This document shows, in pieces, positions 43,039 to 52,851 of a DNA stretch of 64,000 bases. Made by a program: the position numbers and the translations under genes. The DNA is from Lentzea cavernae (GTDB lineage: Bacteria; Actinomycetota; Actinomycetes; Mycobacteriales; Pseudonocardiaceae). The stretch spans positions 930,001 to 994,000 of the forward strand of contig NZ_BNAR01000001.1 of NCBI RefSeq assembly GCF_014653695.1, in the 5' to 3' direction. The notes beneath the pieces were generated by a model, which was not told the origin of the DNA, ran no database searches, and saw only the letters and a list, made by a program, of their open reading frames with translations. Within the stretch, counting starts at the first letter, position 1. Every line of letters begins with the position of its first letter.

Positions 43039-43982
43039 TAGCGCGCGAGCTCGAACGCCGGCTCCAGCGCCTCCAGGCGGGGAAGCGGAACGCCGAGCCG
43101 CCGGGCGTCGGCCAGCACGTCCCTCGCGTAGACACCGCCCAGTTCCCGGGTCATGTGGCCCGCGCGTTCCGTCTCGCGCAGGAGGAAGCCGACCATGTTG
43201 TCGCCGCTGAGAAGCCTCCTCAGGGCGAAGCCCAGCAGTCCTGCCGGGACGCGGGAGACGAGAGCCGCTCCCAGGCGCGGGGTCCCGCCCTTGGCCTTGA
43301 GCAGCGGGATCATCTCCCGCATCAGCAGGAAGACCTCCCGCGCCGCACCCCTCGACCGCAGCAGGCCGGACCGCCCGCCCACCGCCAGGCCCTGGGCGAG
43401 GAGCCCCGCGTCCAGGATGAAGTGGAACCACAGCCAGCTGCGGAAGTCCTGGTTCTCCGACACCGAGAAGCCCGTGCGCTCGAAGAGGTCGTGCACGGCC
43501 CGGTACCGCGCGCCGCGGTTCGAGTCGTCGCAGAACCCCAGGAAGACGTTCTTCACCACACCGCCGCGCAGCGTGGATCCGTCGAACCCTCCGCCACCGC
43601 CGGGAAATCCCCAGACGACCTGGTCCGCCGGCAGTGCCGAGACCACGGTCGCGGGGTCCTCCCACACGTTGCCGAACATCAGCACGGTGGCGTTGCCGAC
43701 GCGTGGCGCCAGGAATGCGATCGCATCGTCCAGCTGGTCGTGGTTCACGCTCAGGACGATCAGGTCGAAGTCGGCGTCCAGGTCCTCGCGCAGGGTCGTC
43801 GGCCACCGCTCGGCGACGGCGCCGCCGCGGGACCTGCCGTCCCTGATCCGCAGGTCGACCCCGGAGGGCAGCTGCGCCGCCCGTCCCGGACGGACGTAGA
43901 ACTCGACCTCGTGCCCCGCCTTGGCGAAGGCCCACCCGTAAAGCGTCGCGATCGTGCCGCGTCCGAACATGAGAATCTTCAT
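43038..43982 (-). CDS. Ketopantoate-reductase-family protein
   Basis: Encodes 314 aa. The NADP Rossmann motif MKILMFGRGTIATLYGWAFA is followed by RPGRAAQL and the ApbA/PanE N-terminal fold. The C-terminal half is divergent from true PanE, and the catalytic Lys/Glu cannot be placed with confidence. ATG 43982 has GGAG 8 nt upstream; ATG 43988 is less well placed. It follows the P450 by 28 nt. More likely an accessory reductase than the vitamin B5 enzyme. Confidence 0.8.
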   Translation of the reverse strand: MKILMFGRGTIATLYGWAFAKAGHEVEFYVRPGRAAQLPSGVDLRIRDGRSRGGAVAERWPTTLREDLDADFDLIVLSVNHDQLDDAIAFLAPRVGNATVLMFGNVWEDPATVVSALPADQVVWGFPGGGGGFDGSTLRGGVVKNVFLGFCDDSNRGARYRAVHDLFERTGFSVSENQDFRSWLWFHFILDAGLLAQGLAVGGRSGLLRSRGAAREVFLLMREMIPLLKAKGGTPRLGAALVSRVPAGLLGFALRRLLSGDNMVGFLLRETERAGHMTRELGGVYARDVLADARRLGVPLPRLEALEPAFELAR

Positions 43983-44010
43983 CGACATTTCTCCGGTCTG
44001 CGAAATGGGA

Positions 44011-45189
44011 TCACCAGGTCACCGGAAGCGCGGTCACGCCGTACACGGCACTAAGTGCGCGGAACTCGACCTCGTTCTCCGGAACGGCCAACGCCAACGC
44101 GGGAAATCGGCGGAAGAGCGCGGGAAAGGCGATGCGCATTTCGAGCCGCGCCAATGGCGCGCCGAGGCAGTGGTGCACCCCGTGGCCGAATCCGAGGTGG
44201 CCGACCTCACCGCGGCTGATGTCCAGGGTGGCGGGGTCGGTGACGAAGTCCGGATCCCGGTTGGCGGTGTGCAGACCGACGATCACGACGTCTCCGGCGC
44301 GGATGGTCTCGCCGGCGACCCCGACGTCCGCGGTGGCGTAGCGCTGCACACCGCTGGGCACGATCGACAGCCACCGCATCAGCTCCTCGACCGCGGGCTC
44401 CACGGCCTCGGGATCGTCGCGGACCGCGGCGAGCTGGTCCGGGTGGCCCAGCAGGACGAGGGTGCCCAGCGCGAGCATGTTCGCGGTCGTCTCGTGTCCG
44501 GCGACGAGGAGCAGGAAGCCGAGCCCGGCCAGCTCCGCCGTCGTCAGCTCGTCACCGTGGTCGCGCACCAACATGCCGAGCAGGTCGTCGCCCGGTTCCT
44601 CCCCGATCCTGCCCACGAGTCCGGCCAGGTACTCGTGGATCTCGCGTTGCGCCTGGTCACGCGCACTTTCCGGCAACGAGAGGTCGAGCATCGTGGCGCT
44701 GCGCTCCTTGAACTCCGCGCGGTCCTCCCACGGCACGCCGAGGAGCTCGCAGATCACCAGGGACGGCACGGGGAGTGCGAAGTCGGCGACCAGGTCGGCC
44801 CCCGGCCCCGACCGCTCCATCGCGTCGAGGTGCTCCTCGACGACGCGTTCGACGAGCGGGGCGAGGTGCCTCATCCGCCGGTGGGTGAACTGGCCGGTGA
44901 GCATCCTGCGCAGGCGGTGGTGGTCCGGCGGGTCCATGAGCAGGAGGTTGCCCGCGACCTCCCCGCCCACCGCGCCGGGCTCCGGCGGGACGTTGCTGAA
45001 CCGGGCCGGGTCGGCCAGCACCGCCTTGACGTCCGCCTGGCGCGTCACCAGCCACGCCGATCCCCCGGTGAGCCACGGGACCCGCCGGACGCGGTCGCCC
45101 GTCAGCAGCTCGGCCGGTGGGGCGAACCCGTTCCTGCGCAGGAACAGCGGAACGTCCGCCGGAACCGGATCGGTGCGCGTTTCTGCCAC
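44011..45189 (-). CDS. Cytochrome P450 (CYP105/107-like)
   Basis: Encodes 392 aa. The I-helix oxygen motif is AGHETT, the K-helix ExxR is EELMR, and the heme ligand Cys is in FGHGVHHCLGAPLAR. It is a soluble class I P450 that needs separate ferredoxin and ferredoxin reductase, neither found nearby. GTG 45189 has GAGGAG 7 nt upstream. First of a likely P450-reductase-(esterase) unit, divergent from a TetR. Confidence 0.92.
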   Translation of the reverse strand: MAETRTDPVPADVPLFLRRNGFAPPAELLTGDRVRRVPWLTGGSAWLVTRQADVKAVLADPARFSNVPPEPGAVGGEVAGNLLLMDPPDHHRLRRMLTGQFTHRRMRHLAPLVERVVEEHLDAMERSGPGADLVADFALPVPSLVICELLGVPWEDRAEFKERSATMLDLSLPESARDQAQREIHEYLAGLVGRIGEEPGDDLLGMLVRDHGDELTTAELAGLGFLLLVAGHETTANMLALGTLVLLGHPDQLAAVRDDPEAVEPAVEELMRWLSIVPSGVQRYATADVGVAGETIRAGDVVIVGLHTANRDPDFVTDPATLDISRGEVGHLGFGHGVHHCLGAPLARLEMRIAFPALFRRFPALALAVPENEVEFRALSAVYGVTALPVTW

Positions 45190-45251
45190 GAAAGAACTCC
45201 TCAGGATTTCGGCGGCCCTTCCAGCCGCCCCTGAATTCGACTGTAGGGCCA

Positions 45252-45275
45252 CAAGTGGAAACCACAGTCCACTTG
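45252..45275. promoter_or_regulatory. Candidate TetR operator before the P450
   Basis: CAAGTGGA and TCCACTTG arms are separated by 8 nt, between the divergent P450 and TetR genes. Confidence 0.6.
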
Positions 45276-45340
45276 CCTCGAAGTGAGAACAACGCCCGCG
45301 CGGGCGACTCACTTCACGCCACCTGGAAATCCATTCGCGG

Positions 45341-46018
45341 GTGAGGTTCACTGAAGAGGTGAACGCACCACCGACCGCCGGCGCGGCCCTGCGCACCGAC
45401 GCGGCGCGCAACCGCAGCCGGATCGTCGAGGCGGCCCGCGACCTCTTCCGCACCCGCGGCATCGACGTCCCGCTGAGCACGGTCGCCCGGCGCGCCGGCG
45501 TGGGCGTGGCGACGCTGTTCCGCCGCTTCCCCACCCGCGACGCGCTGGTGGCCGAGGTGTTCGCCGAGCAGATGGTGCGCTGCGAGGCGGTGCTGGAGGA
45601 GGCCGTCACCGACCCGGACCCGTGGAACGGGTTCCGGCGGCTGGTCGAGTTCGCCTGCGCCGAGCAGCTGGAGGACCACGGCTTCACCGAGGCGTTCATC
45701 GCGACGTTCGCCACCGACCACGTGCAACGGCGCGAGCGCGCCGAGACGATGTTCGACGAGCTCGTGCGCCGGGCGCAGGAGTGCGGCCGCCTGCGGCAGG
45801 ACTTCGTCGTCAGCGACCTGGTCATGATGCTGCTGGCCAACGGCGGCCTGCGCACCGCGCCGCCGGAGCACGCCGCCGACATGTCCCGCCGGCTCGTCGC
45901 CTACCTGCTGCACGCCTTCGGGACGGGGCCGGAGGAAGGGCCTCTTCCCCCGGCCAGTCCGCTCGGGTTGCAGCACGCCCGCGGCAAGTCCTGCGAGCCT
46001 CAGTTCCAGGCGCGGTAG
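45341..46018 (+). CDS. TetR-family regulator divergent from the P450
   Basis: Encodes 225 aa (219 if GTG 45359 is the start; neither has a good ribosome site). The HTH reads IVEAARDLFRTRGIDVPLSTVARRAGVGVATLFRRFPTRDALV, of the same type as the regulator at 3783. Its last 19 bases overlap the end of the convergent HyuB-type gene. Likely represses the P450 unit through the 24-bp inverted repeat at 45252. Confidence 0.84.
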   Translation: MRFTEEVNAPPTAGAALRTDAARNRSRIVEAARDLFRTRGIDVPLSTVARRAGVGVATLFRRFPTRDALVAEVFAEQMVRCEAVLEEAVTDPDPWNGFRRLVEFACAEQLEDHGFTEAFIATFATDHVQRRERAETMFDELVRRAQECGRLRQDFVVSDLVMMLLANGGLRTAPPEHAADMSRRLVAYLLHAFGTGPEEGPLPPASPLGLQHARGKSCEPQFQAR

Positions 46019-48306
46019 TCGTCGTGCGGCAGCGGGTGGCCGACCGGGACGACGCGGGAGTTGACCGCGGTCAGGCAGCCGGGGCAGAGCAGCTGCCGGA
46101 AGACGATCTCCGCGTCGACGTACTCCGACGGGTCGTGCCAGATGTGCGGTCCCGCCTCGGTCGGCGCCGTCTCCCGGCGGGCGAGGTCGTGGACGAACGC
46201 ACCCCCTTCGAGCGGCCCGATCCGCGTACTGCAGTGCACGCACACGACCGTCGAGCCCACGACCGCGAGGTTGTCGTCGAGACGCCGCGCCTCGCTCAGG
46301 TCGGCGCTGGTCACCTCGCCGGTCAGTCCTGTCACCCCCGCGTCGGTCGCGCGCCGCTGCCGCAGCGTCGCACGGGTCGCGACGGTCGCGGCGGCGTCCA
46401 CCTCACCGTCCTCGTGGAGCACGACGCCGTAGACGTCCCTCGCCGCCCCGGCTGACACGCGGGCCTGCCGCACGTCCTCGCCGACGCTGTCCTCCTCGCG
46501 CAGCAACGGGTCGCCGTAGCCGCCGCCCGCCTGCCAGTGCAGGTAGAGCGCGTCACCGGGACCGAGGTCCGACTCGCCCTCGGCGGGCAGCACCTCGACC
46601 TGGCCGCCCAGGTCGTCCAGGCCGGCGGGGATCGACGTCACGCCCGCGAGCTGCGGCCCGTCGATGCCGCGCACCACGAGGTCGAGCTGGGAGTTGCCGG
46701 GGTAACCGCCGGCCAGGCCGACGTTCTGGTTCGCCACCTTGCCGTTGCCGGAGACGACCAGCGACATCCGTCCGCTCTGGTCCGGGTGCTGGACGTAGCA
46801 GACCGAACCGCTCATGCCGCCGCGCTGCCTGCCGGGTCCGCCCGAGTCCGTCTGCTCCCGGCGCCACAGGGCGAGAAGGGGGTAGAGGTACTCCGTCATC
46901 TCGACGTCGGGTGCCCGCGCGGAGGGGATGATGAGCCGGCCGCCGGTGTCGACGCCGTCGTGGTGCACCTGGGCGCCGTAGCCGCCGGCCATGACGTCGA
47001 AGATGGGCGAGACGAAGCGTTTGCTCGCTCCACCACGAACGTCCACACCGGACACGACGCAGAGGTCGGTGGTGCCGTTGCAGATCGACTGCACATCGGC
47101 GCGGTGCTCGGGTTCGGCGTCGAGCAACCGTGCGAGCACCTCGGCGACGAGGTTGCCCGCACCCCACGCCGGACCGAACGGTCCCTTGCCCACCGCGGCC
47201 GGGAAGGACGCGTTGGTGATGGTGTCCTCGTCGGTGATGATCTCGAAGCAGCGCATCAACCCGCCCGCCGCCCACGGGATGTCGCCCGCCAGCAACGGCA
47301 GCATCGTGAACACGATCCCGGCCCGCAGACCGGGGTACGGGCAGTTGATGATGCCCGTCTGCCCGGTGGTGCCGCGGAAGTCGAAGACGAGCTCGTCGGC
47401 CTCCTTGGTCATCGCGACCTTGATGGCGTGCAGGTTGCGGTCGCCGGTGCCCGACTGCTCCTGGTAGCCGACGGCGGTCCAGGTGCCGTCGGGAAGGTTC
47501 GCGAGCTTGGCCCGCAACCGGCTCTCGGCGTCGTTCATCATCCGGCGCATCACCGCCTTGACGGTGTCGGCGCCGTACTTGGTGATGAGCCGCAGCACCT
47601 GCTCGCCCGCGTTCTTGTTGGCGGCGATCTTGGCGCGCAGGTCGAGCCCGACCAGGTGCGGCAGGCGCGACCGGCGCACCCAGGCGTCGGCGATGTCGCG
47701 TTGCAGGACGCCGTCGCGCACGACCTTCATCGGCGGTGTGGGCACGGCTTCGCCGAAGACGTCCTGCGCGGACGGGCTGAACGAACCGGGGCGCGGGCCT
47801 CCGAGGTCGACCTGGTGCGCGATCGCCGTGGTCCAGCCGAACAGCTTGCCGTCGTGGAAGATCGGCGCGAGGACGGCGGCGTCGTTCTGGTGCAGCCCGC
47901 CGCCGATCCACGGGTCGTTGCACAGGAACATGTCGCCCTCGGCGATGCCGGGGTTGTCGCTGCGGTGGCGCAGGGTCCAGGTGATCGCCAGGTCCATCGA
48001 CCCGATGAGGCCGATGTTGTAGGTGCCGACCTGGACCTGTTCGCCGAGCTCGTCGCAGATGGAGAAGTTGAAGTCGTTGGACTCCGTCACGACGTGCGAG
48101 CCCGACATCCGCCGCAGCGTCTCGCCCATCTCCTGGGTGATCGCCCAGAGGCGGTGCCGCACGACCTCGTAGGTCAGCGCGTCGACCTGGTCCTGGTCGT
48201 CGCCGATCTGGTGCAGCGCGAGGGAAGGGGAGATCTGCCTCAGCAGCTCCTCCCTCGGCATCGGGCGGCTGGTGAACTCGTCCGCGCCGGGGATCCTGGA
48301 TGTCAT
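46000..48306 (-). CDS. HyuB-type carboxylase/hydantoinase subunit fused to a gamma-like zinc domain
   Basis: Encodes 768 aa. Residues about 35-600 are a hydantoinase-B/oxoprolinase domain (FNFSICDELGEQVQVG, FLCNDPWIGGGLHQND, AHQVDLGGPRPGS). The C-terminus, about 680-768, has two zinc-type pairs, CVHC and CPGC, in an arrangement like the separate gamma subunit of acetone carboxylase. Total length is close to acetone carboxylase alpha. The start ATG overlaps the HyuA stop by 4 bp. Likely an ATP-dependent ketone carboxylase or a hydantoinase; the gamma match is inference. Confidence 0.75.
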   Translation of the reverse strand: MTSRIPGADEFTSRPMPREELLRQISPSLALHQIGDDQDQVDALTYEVVRHRLWAITQEMGETLRRMSGSHVVTESNDFNFSICDELGEQVQVGTYNIGLIGSMDLAITWTLRHRSDNPGIAEGDMFLCNDPWIGGGLHQNDAAVLAPIFHDGKLFGWTTAIAHQVDLGGPRPGSFSPSAQDVFGEAVPTPPMKVVRDGVLQRDIADAWVRRSRLPHLVGLDLRAKIAANKNAGEQVLRLITKYGADTVKAVMRRMMNDAESRLRAKLANLPDGTWTAVGYQEQSGTGDRNLHAIKVAMTKEADELVFDFRGTTGQTGIINCPYPGLRAGIVFTMLPLLAGDIPWAAGGLMRCFEIITDEDTITNASFPAAVGKGPFGPAWGAGNLVAEVLARLLDAEPEHRADVQSICNGTTDLCVVSGVDVRGGASKRFVSPIFDVMAGGYGAQVHHDGVDTGGRLIIPSARAPDVEMTEYLYPLLALWRREQTDSGGPGRQRGGMSGSVCYVQHPDQSGRMSLVVSGNGKVANQNVGLAGGYPGNSQLDLVVRGIDGPQLAGVTSIPAGLDDLGGQVEVLPAEGESDLGPGDALYLHWQAGGGYGDPLLREEDSVGEDVRQARVSAGAARDVYGVVLHEDGEVDAAATVATRATLRQRRATDAGVTGLTGEVTSADLSEARRLDDNLAVVGSTVVCVHCSTRIGPLEGGAFVHDLARRETAPTEAGPHIWHDPSEYVDAEIVFRQLLCPGCLTAVNSRVVPVGHPLPHDDYRAWN

Positions 48307-50420
48307 GAGGGCTGTCCTCCCTGGTAGCGCAGCACGAGGTTGCCGAGGCGGTCGACGCGTCCGGTGACGCCGTCCGGGACCACGACGACCGTGGTGGGGA
48401 CCTCGACGATCGCCGGGCCCCGCAACACGTGCCCCGCGCGCAGCCGGGCGTAGTCGTAGACGGGAGTGGTCGCGAAACCTCGTCGCGAGTCGAGGCAGAC
48501 GTTCCGCTCGCCCGCGAGGGCCTCCGCGGGGTCCTCGCTCGCGGCCTGCGGGACCTCGGGCAGCGCGACGGGGAAACCGAGGCCCGCCTTGGCCCGCACG
48601 CGGTAGGTGATCGCCTGCACGCCTGCCTCGCGGTAGCCGGCGCCGCTGCCGTTGATGCGCTCGTACTGCTGCTCGAAGCGTTCGAGGACCTCGTCACCGG
48701 TGTCGTCGGTGAGCTCCCCGTCCGGCACGGCCGTCGCGAGTTCGGTGACCTGCATCGAATAGCGCAGGTCGACCTCCCGGTACAGCTTCACGTCGTGGAA
48801 CTTGACCTTCTGCCGGTCGAGCGCGCGCCGCAGGTCGGCTTCGAGCCGGTCGAAGTGGGCCTCCAGCACCGCCCGGCCGACCGGGAACGACGACGGGTCG
48901 GACAGCTCCGCGCTCAGCGCGACGTCGGAGGCCGCGAGGCCGTAGGCGGAGAACGCCGACGCGACGGGACCGAGCGGGACGACGACCTCCCGCACGCCCA
49001 GGTCGTGGCAGTACCCGGCGCAGTGGGCGGGTCCCGCTCCGCCGAACGCGTAGGCGACGAAGTCGCGCGGGTCGTAGCCCGCCTGCACGACGGACCGGCG
49101 CAGGAGGTCGCTCGCCTGGGCGTTCTGCACCTCGTGGATCGCGATGGCGGCCTCGTCGACCGTCAGCCCGAGCGGCTCGGCCACGTGCACGCGGATCGCT
49201 TCGCGCGCCAGGTCCATCCGCAACGGCTTGCGGCCGCCGAGCAGCCCTCGTTCGCTGAGGATGCCGAGCACCAGGTTGGCGTCGGTGTTCGTGGGGCGCG
49301 TGCCGCCGTTGCCGTAACAGGCCGGTCCCGGCACGGCCTCCGCGCTCTGCGGGCCGAGGCGGAGGTTGCCGCCCGCGTCCACCGACACGAGGGCGCCGCC
49401 GCCGGAACCGATGGTGTGCACGCGGATGGTGGCCGCGTTGATCGGGAACTGGTTCACGATGGAACCGGGCGCCATGACGGGTTCGCCGTCGACGATCAGC
49501 CCGGCCAGGAACGTCGTGCCGCCGACGTCGGTGGTGATCACGTTGCGGTGCCCCAGTTGTTCGGCCAGGCGCATCCCGCCGATCACGCCACCGGACAGGA
49601 CGGAGCCGATCGTGGTGATCGCGTGCTCGGGAGCGCGGTCGGCGGTGATCGTGCCGCCCTCGCTCTGCATGACCAGCAGCGGTCCCCTGAGGCCGCCCTC
49701 CTCCAGCTGCTCCTGCAACGGCAGCAGGTAGGTGCGCAGCTTCGGGCCGACCTGGGCGTTCATGATCGTGGTGGAGGTGCGGGAGAACTCGCGGATGCGC
49801 GGGCTCACCTCGCACGAGAGCGTCACGTACAGGTCCGGCGCGATCTCGTGGACCAGCTCGCGAATGCGCTGTTCGTGTGCCGGGTTCTTGAACGACCACA
49901 ACAGGCAGACGGCGATCGCCTCGACGCCTTGGTCCACGAGGGACTGTGCGACGCGGCGGACCTCGTCCTCGTCCAGCGGCACCAGGACGTTGCCCGCGTG
50001 GTCGATCCGCTCGGTCACCTCGAGCGCCCGGTACTTCGGGATCAGCGGCGCGGGCTTGCGCTGCCGCAGGGTGTCCTGGATCTCGTGCGCCGACCTGCCG
50101 AGGGTGCGGCCCTCGGCGTTCATGATGTAGATCGCGTCGCGGTGGCCCTTGGTGGCGATGAGGCCGACGTCGGCGACCTCGCCCTGGACGAGGGCGTTGA
50201 TCGACGCCGTCGTGCCGTGGGCGATGTAGTCGGTCTGCGCCAGGAGTTCGCCGACACCGATGCCGAGCTCGCCCGCGAGGTCCTCGATCGCTTTCATGAC
50301 ACCGATCTCGCGGTTCGGCGGTGTCGTCGGGGTCTTGGCCGAGACGATCCGCCCGGCTCCGTCGGACGCGACGGCGTCGGTGAACGTGCCGCCCACGTCG
50401 ATGCCCAGTGCGTAAGGCAT
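48303..50420 (-). CDS. HyuA-type ATP-binding carboxylase/hydantoinase subunit
   Basis: Encodes 705 aa. An N-terminal ASKHA nucleotide-binding motif (LGIDVGGTFTDAVASDGAG) and a second phosphate loop ITTDVGGTTFLAGLIVDGE are followed by the HyuA C-terminal domain (FGGAGPAHCAGYCHDLG). Its length matches acetone-carboxylase beta (AcxA-like). It phosphorylates or activates the substrate for the HyuB partner. It lies 16 nt after the monooxygenase gene. Confidence 0.85.
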   Translation of the reverse strand: MPYALGIDVGGTFTDAVASDGAGRIVSAKTPTTPPNREIGVMKAIEDLAGELGIGVGELLAQTDYIAHGTTASINALVQGEVADVGLIATKGHRDAIYIMNAEGRTLGRSAHEIQDTLRQRKPAPLIPKYRALEVTERIDHAGNVLVPLDEDEVRRVAQSLVDQGVEAIAVCLLWSFKNPAHEQRIRELVHEIAPDLYVTLSCEVSPRIREFSRTSTTIMNAQVGPKLRTYLLPLQEQLEEGGLRGPLLVMQSEGGTITADRAPEHAITTIGSVLSGGVIGGMRLAEQLGHRNVITTDVGGTTFLAGLIVDGEPVMAPGSIVNQFPINAATIRVHTIGSGGGALVSVDAGGNLRLGPQSAEAVPGPACYGNGGTRPTNTDANLVLGILSERGLLGGRKPLRMDLAREAIRVHVAEPLGLTVDEAAIAIHEVQNAQASDLLRRSVVQAGYDPRDFVAYAFGGAGPAHCAGYCHDLGVREVVVPLGPVASAFSAYGLAASDVALSAELSDPSSFPVGRAVLEAHFDRLEADLRRALDRQKVKFHDVKLYREVDLRYSMQVTELATAVPDGELTDDTGDEVLERFEQQYERINGSGAGYREAGVQAITYRVRAKAGLGFPVALPEVPQAASEDPAEALAGERNVCLDSRRGFATTPVYDYARLRAGHVLRGPAIVEVPTTVVVVPDGVTGRVDRLGNLVLRYQGGQPS

Positions 50421-50436
50421 GTGCGTTCTCCTGGTT

Positions 50437-52056
50437 CTAGCGCTGGTGGGCGGTGACGTGTCCGGTCGCGGTGTGCAGGAGCTCGCCGGGGAGGGCGTCG
50501 GCGCCGCCCATCCAGGCGACGTGCTGGTCCGGGCGGACGAGCAGGAGTGGTGCGGGATAACGGTCCGCGGGCACCTCGCCCGGGAGGTCGGCGACGGTCA
50601 GCGGCACCCCGGTCTCCCCCGCGGCCCACACCCACGGTGCCGTGTCGGCGCGCTTGTCGGTGCGCAGCAGGGTGAAGCCGGGTCCGAGGAGGTCGAGCAC
50701 CGACCTGCCGTCGTCGAGCCAGGAGTGCGGCAGCCGGAACCCCGGCTGCGCGTGGTCCTGGTAGCCGCCCATGGTGATGGCGTCCTGCTCCTGCCCGCCG
50801 ATCACGAGCGGTGAGCCCGCGTAGTGGTAGCCGAAGCTGAAGCCGTCGGGCGAGTACCGGGCCGGTTCGGTGACGGCGAGCCGCTCGGCGTACTCCGCGC
50901 GTGCCCGCGCGCCCTCGTCACCGGGCAGGTGGATGTCCGGTGAGAAACCGGCGAGCGACTTGCGGGCCTTCGCCCCCACGGCCGCGGCGAACTGCTCCCC
51001 CACCGGTCTGCGCTCGAGCTCGTAGGCGGCCAGCAGCTCCGGTGGCGCCCACCCCTGGTGGACGGCCGCGAGCATCCAGCCGAGCGTCGCGGCGTCCTGG
51101 ATGCCCGCGTTCATGCCGAACCCTCCCACGGGGATCCAGATGTGGGCGGCGTCGCCCGCCAGGAACACCCGGCCCTCCTGGTAGCGCTGGGCGACGAGCT
51201 GGCGCCCGGTCCAGCGGACGACGCCGAGCACCTCGTGCTCGACGGGAACACCGACGGCCTCCCGCAGCAGCTGCCCGGGATCTTCGGCCTCGGTGTCGTG
51301 GTCCGGCGGGAACGCGGCGTGGTGGAGCCACAACGCGTCCCCGTCGATGGCGATCAGCGAGGCCTGCCGGCGGCCGTGGGTCCAGTAGGTCCAGGCCCGG
51401 TCGCGCGCGGCGATCTCGCCCAGTTCCGGCGAGCGCACGAAGGTCGACACGAACTTCTGGATCGCCTCGACGCCCTCGTAGCGGATGCCCAGCTGACGGC
51501 GGACGGCGCTGTGGGCACCGTCGCAGCCGACCACGTAGGCACAACGGAGAACTCGACGCTCCCCTGTGGACTCCACGACGGCCTCGACGTGGTCGTCGTG
51601 CTGCCGCACCTCGACCAGGCTCGTGCCGCGCTCGACGGTCACCCCGGGGAGGCCGCGCGCGTGCTGTTCGAGGAGGGGCTCGAGGTACAGCTGCGAGATC
51701 CGGTGCTGGGGCTCCGGGGTGGGCCACTCGGACATGCCGGCACCGGAGAGCACCTCCTGCGCCGACGGCAGGTCGATGCGGAAGATCTCCTCACCGACGA
51801 GCGTGGTGCGGTACTGGATCGACGTCGGGTGGGCGGCCGGAAGTCCGGCGCGCCGGACGTCGTCGGCGATCCCGAGCCGGCGGAAGATCTCCATCGACCG
51901 GGCGGAGGTCGTGTTGCAGCGCGGGTTCTCGGCGCGCTGCTCCGACGCCTCGACGACGTGGCACCGCACACCGCGCCCGGCGAGGTCGATCGCGAGGGTC
52001 AGGCCGGTGGGGCCGGCGCCCACGACCAGGACATCGATGCTCGTCTGCTCGGTCAT
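50437..52056 (-). CDS. FAD-dependent aromatic monooxygenase
   Basis: Encodes 539 aa, group A flavin hydroxylase (PheA/MhpA-like). The FAD motif is VVGAGPTGLTLAIDLAGRG, the DG motif is VVGCDGAHSAVRRQLG, and the GD motif is VFLAGDAAHIWIPVGGFGMN. A C-terminal thioredoxin-like domain (about 440-535) is present. It should hydroxylate a phenolic or aromatic substrate with NAD(P)H and O2. Its ATG overlaps the hydrolase stop by 4 bp. Confidence 0.88.
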   Translation of the reverse strand: MTEQTSIDVLVVGAGPTGLTLAIDLAGRGVRCHVVEASEQRAENPRCNTTSARSMEIFRRLGIADDVRRAGLPAAHPTSIQYRTTLVGEEIFRIDLPSAQEVLSGAGMSEWPTPEPQHRISQLYLEPLLEQHARGLPGVTVERGTSLVEVRQHDDHVEAVVESTGERRVLRCAYVVGCDGAHSAVRRQLGIRYEGVEAIQKFVSTFVRSPELGEIAARDRAWTYWTHGRRQASLIAIDGDALWLHHAAFPPDHDTEAEDPGQLLREAVGVPVEHEVLGVVRWTGRQLVAQRYQEGRVFLAGDAAHIWIPVGGFGMNAGIQDAATLGWMLAAVHQGWAPPELLAAYELERRPVGEQFAAAVGAKARKSLAGFSPDIHLPGDEGARARAEYAERLAVTEPARYSPDGFSFGYHYAGSPLVIGGQEQDAITMGGYQDHAQPGFRLPHSWLDDGRSVLDLLGPGFTLLRTDKRADTAPWVWAAGETGVPLTVADLPGEVPADRYPAPLLLVRPDQHVAWMGGADALPGELLHTATGHVTAHQR

Positions 52057-52796
52057 GCGCTGATGAACTCCTCTACCAGCCGGCAGAACTCGTCCGGCCG
52101 GTCGACGTGGATCCAGTGGCCCGCTCCCGCCACCACTTCGAGGCGGCCGTGCGGCAGTGCGGCGACGAGGCGTTCGGACACCTCGACCGGTGAGACCCGG
52201 TCGCGCTCCCCGTGCAGGGCGAGGACCGGGGTGGTGATCGTCGTGAGGTCGCGCGGTGGTCCGGCGTCCCGCGCGAACATCGATCGGAAGGCCTGCTCCG
52301 CACCGGGGCGCAGGGCCTGCTCCAGCCGCAGGCCCGCCAGGTCGTCCAGGAGATCGCGGTGGGCGGTCTCGTAGGCGACCAGGCGGCCGAGGGTGGTGCG
52401 CATGCTGTGCTTCGTCGGCTCGTCGTAGAACGGCACCGCGGCGGGCAGCGGTCCGGTGCCCGCGCCACCCATGACGACCGCGCGGCCGATCCGGTCCGGC
52501 GCGGCGGCCAGGAGGGCCAGCGCGGCGGCACCGCCGGCGGCGGAGTTGCCGACGAGGTCCGCCCGCTCCAGTCCCTCGCGGTCGAGCAGGGCGAGGACCT
52601 GCTGTGCGCGGGCATCCGCCCAGGCCCGCGGTCCGCGCAGGCCTGGAGACGCGGTGATCTTCGTGCCGAAGCCGAGGAGGTCGGGCGCGAGGCAGCGGAA
52701 ACCGGCTTGAAGCCGGGACGTCACCGCCGCCCAGTTGCTGACGGCGTCGACACCCGGTCCTCCACCGTGGAGCAGCAGAAGTGGACGGTCGGACAC
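52053..52796 (-). CDS. Alpha/beta hydrolase, meta-cleavage-product-hydrolase-like
   Basis: Encodes 247 aa. The oxyanion motif LLLLHGGGPGVDAVSNW and nucleophile GNSAAGGAA (Ser) are followed by Asp in GERDRVSP and His in GAGHWIHVDRPDEF. The HGGGPG and GNSxGG patterns are typical of C-C bond hydrolases (MhpC/BphD/HsaD). GTG 52796 has GAGGAGG 6 nt upstream. Between the MFS importer and the monooxygenase in the catabolic operon; no ring-cleavage dioxygenase is present. Confidence 0.85.
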   Translation of the reverse strand: MSDRPLLLLHGGGPGVDAVSNWAAVTSRLQAGFRCLAPDLLGFGTKITASPGLRGPRAWADARAQQVLALLDREGLERADLVGNSAAGGAAALALLAAAPDRIGRAVVMGGAGTGPLPAAVPFYDEPTKHSMRTTLGRLVAYETAHRDLLDDLAGLRLEQALRPGAEQAFRSMFARDAGPPRDLTTITTPVLALHGERDRVSPVEVSERLVAALPHGRLEVVAGAGHWIHVDRPDEFCRLVEEFISA

Positions 52797-52851
52797 CTGA
52801 AGCCTCCTCTGTGAGAACTGCACCATCACCCGCGAACCCGCCGGGCGCACG

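Noticed and set aside
48429..50456. 675-codon plus-strand frame opposite HyuA
   Set aside because: HyuA motifs on the minus strand are complete; the antisense translation shows none.
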